Of a stretch of 6,916 nucleotides of DNA, positions 5,657 through 6,916 are shown in pieces. The stretch is taken from the NCBI GenBank assembly GCA_937889015.1, contig CALARR010000078.1, positions 1 through 6,916 on the forward strand, given 5' to 3'. Position numbers and translations under genes: made by a program. This DNA comes from an uncultured Planctomycetales bacterium (lineage in GTDB: Bacteria; Planctomycetota; Planctomycetia; Pirellulales; Thermoguttaceae). The first letter of the stretch is position 1. The number at the start of each line of letters is the position of its first letter. The notes beneath the pieces are model-generated. The model was given only the letters and a program-made list of their open reading frames with translations, was not told where the DNA came from and made no database searches.

Positions 5657-5753
5657 TAATTGGTATTGTGTCCCGGGACCGTCCATCGCACCCGCGGTAG
5701 CGAGTCGAAACCGCCCCAAGCGGCGTAACGAGCACGACCGACGGAAGATGGTC

Positions 5754-5818
5754 ATGCCGCTACGCGGCATAGGTCGGACGATCGTGACTCCTGGGGTTCC
5801 GCTGCGATCCACCCCAGG
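5754..5818. repeat. Palindromic repeat cluster next to the sialidase-like gene
   Basis: ATGCCGC (5754-5760) pairs with GCGGCAT (5764-5770) across 3 bases. CCTGGGGT (5790-5797) pairs with ACCCCAGG (5811-5818) across 13 bases. I recall the pattern CCTGGGGTTCCGCTGCG...CCACCCCAGG as an abundant intergenic palindrome in planctomycete genomes, which supports the lineage call. Copy number cannot be checked here. Lying just after the stop of the sialidase-like gene, the second hairpin might limit transcription, but it has no T-run. Confidence 0.65.
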
Positions 5819-5825
5819 CTACTCA

Positions 5826-6821
5826 CTATTTTCGCGGCCCAGCGGAGCGCGCGGGGCTGGAAGGCGAATTCCCGGCAGTCGGTGCTGGAAGCACAGATAC
5901 CAGGATCGCGGTGTCAGGGGCCTTGCCTGAGTAGAAAGCGACGTAGTGTGTGTCGCTGATCGCGGTGGCGTTTGCGTTGCCCGCATCAAACGTGATCTGG
6001 CTGCCGGTGGCGACCACCTCGGAATCGGGCCAGTTGAGCGGATTGCCGAAGACGCTGTCGGGATCGACGACCCGGCGCCGAAGGATGCCCTGGCCGCGCT
6101 GATAGTAGTAGTTGCTGAGCAAACCGGTCTTGGCGTCGAGGATCAGGCTCGGCGTGGAGGCGGCCACATCGCTGATGTTGGTCTTGGCGCGCGTCCACGT
6201 CGCACCGTAGTCCGTTGATACCATCTGGAATTGAGCTCGCGTCGAGGACTTGCTTCCCATCTCGGTCCGTCCGACCGCGAGGATCTTGCCATTGCCGAGA
6301 TAGACGGCGGAGGGCTCGGTCGGCCACTGCTCTTTGGCCAGCTCGGACTCGATGGTGGTCTGTGTCCAGGTCACGCCATGGTCACTGCTGGTCAGCGTGC
6401 CCCAGGAGTGACTCGGGCCGTTATCACGGTAGTCTCCGGCGAACCACAGGGCCATGAGCCCGACCTTGGGGACCGCGAAGATATCGGTGATCTGTATGGG
6501 TCTCACGGCGAGCTTCGGCGTGGCGACGCGCGCGAACGTCACGCCATCCGTGCTGCGGTAGAGGTCGTGGTTCCACTCCCGTCCGATGCGACGGACCCAG
6601 AGGAGCATCGCCCCGGTGGAATCCAGCCCCTTCCCGACGGCGACCTCGCCGTGGCCCGGCGTGTTGGCGACAACGGTTTCAGGCGACCACGTCTTCCCGT
6701 TATCCATGGATGTACGTGCGTAAACGGCGCGCGCGTCTTCACCGATCGAGTGCGCCGAGCCTCGGCTGTACACGCAGACCAGCTTGTCTCCGATCGCCTG
6801 GATCATCGGCCACGGGAACAA
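5826..6821 (-). CDS. Asp-box (BNR) sialidase-like protein, probably 5'-truncated
   Basis: A 331-residue open frame of six-bladed sialidase/neuraminidase type. Asp-box repeats occur at 38-45 (SMDNGKTW), 145-152 (SSDHGVTW) and 202-209 (STDYGATW). A shortened one, STDGVTF, lies at 90-96. WPTEPSAV with Glu169 and a YYYQRGQG segment (238-245) recall the catalytic Glu and Tyr regions of sialidases. The first arginine motif (FRIP-like) is not seen, there is no signal peptide, and the only upstream start is TTG at 6821, with an in-frame stop three codons before it. The homologous blade begins at once (FPWPMIQAIGDKLVCVYSRG), so the N-terminus seems lost where an AAAGGGGTCAG repeat abuts it. The last 15 or so residues (Pro, Ser, Ala, Arg-rich) run into the repeat cluster and may not be native. 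I recall similar proteins in phage tails and gut bacteria. Function is probably glycan binding or cleavage, if expressed at all. Confidence 0.65.
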   Translation of the reverse strand: MFPWPMIQAIGDKLVCVYSRGSAHSIGEDARAVYARTSMDNGKTWSPETVVANTPGHGEVAVGKGLDSTGAMLLWVRRIGREWNHDLYRSTDGVTFARVATPKLAVRPIQITDIFAVPKVGLMALWFAGDYRDNGPSHSWGTLTSSDHGVTWTQTTIESELAKEQWPTEPSAVYLGNGKILAVGRTEMGSKSSTRAQFQMVSTDYGATWTRAKTNISDVAASTPSLILDAKTGLLSNYYYQRGQGILRRRVVDPDSVFGNPLNWPDSEVVATGSQITFDAGNANATAISDTHYVAFYSGKAPDTAILVSVLPAPTAGNSPSSPARSAGPRK

Positions 6822-6848
6822 AAGGGGTCAGAACTATTTACTGGGGTC
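6820..6848. repeat. End of a REP/IS200-associated repeat
   Basis: AAAGGGGTCAGAAC begins at 6821, directly at the 5' edge of the sialidase-like frame, and GGGGTC recurs at 6843-6848. I recall AAAGGGGTCAGA-type termini beside REP-associated tyrosine transposases in many bacteria. This is the likely junction between the inserted element and the sialidase-like gene. The exact insertion point is inferred. Confidence 0.45.
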
Positions 6849-6916
6849 GGGTGGCTTGCGTGGCCGGCCCCGAGGACGGATCGTCAGGTCGAGTTTCAGT
6901 TTTCGCGATAGGCGAT
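6834..6916 (-). CDS. C-terminal fragment of a possible REP-associated (Y1/IS200-like) transposase
   Basis: A minus-strand frame enters from the right edge and stops with TAG at 6836-6834 after 26 visible codons. The visible tail is very basic and ends with RPRGRPRK followed by PPDPSK. This RPxGRPRK tail, with a TTCTGACCCCTTTT sequence right after the stop, matches my memory of the end of Y1-type transposases that mobilise REP repeats. The HUH and catalytic Tyr motifs would lie outside the window, so the call is tentative. Another basic DNA-binding protein is possible. The gene points into the sialidase-like gene in the same direction. Confidence 0.4.
   Translation of the reverse strand, partial: RLSRKLKLDLTIRPRGRPRKPPDPSK

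Noticed and set aside
2641..6887. GACGGATCGTC shared by 2641-2650 and about 6877-6887 as a dispersed repeat
   Set aside because: The shared word is about 11 bases, partly self-complementary, and its surroundings differ. Chance is likely in GC-rich DNA.
5946..6911. Plus-strand open frames opposite the sialidase-like gene
   Set aside because: No domain is visible, whereas the minus strand shows three canonical Asp boxes in register.

Overview
High-GC bacterial DNA whose gene content points to a planctomycete (Pirellulales-like) genome. It carries a secreted DUF1080 (3-keto-disaccharide hydrolase) protein, a secreted GDSL/SGNH esterase with a long C-terminal extension, a PAS-AraC regulator, and intergenic spaces full of GC-rich palindromic repeats. 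The taxonomic call is inference from these families, not from a marker gene.

Layout, left to right. Bases 1-365 are non-coding, with a nested palindromic repeat (71-151) and a promoter that appears to start a leaderless mRNA for a PAS-AraC regulator (366-1124, +). Facing it is a two-gene minus-strand operon: an E1-like ThiF/MoeB/HesA-type protein (2345-1539), then a MoaD/ThiS-type beta-grasp carrier ending in Gly-Gly (1520-1260). The operon promoter (TTGCTT-18-TATAAT) also lies almost on top of the start codon. A 469-base spacer (2346-2814) holds a purine-rich tract, a tandem/inverted repeat block and a strong promoter for the GDSL/SGNH hydrolase (2815-4281, +). A DUF1080 gene (4469-5545, +) follows with its own candidate promoter and Shine-Dalgarno site. 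After it come a repeat-rich spacer and an Asp-box sialidase-like gene on the minus strand (6821-5826). Its 5' end abuts what looks like the end of a REP/IS200-type element, and the last 26 codons of a putative transposase run off the right edge (6916-6834).

Functionally, the two plus-strand secreted proteins fit envelope or extracellular breakdown of decorated polysaccharide: esterase deacylation plus attack on keto-sugars. The sialidase-like protein has a related theme but looks damaged or imported. The AraC regulator could sense a small ligand or signal through its PAS domain and control nearby sugar genes, but no operator is demonstrated. The E1/carrier pair is the most unusual element. 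Compared from memory with E. coli MoeB, the E1-like protein lacks several ATP-site residues and the catalytic cysteine, but keeps the fold motifs, the zinc cysteines and a dedicated GG-ending partner. No tRNA, rRNA, CRISPR array or replication origin was seen.
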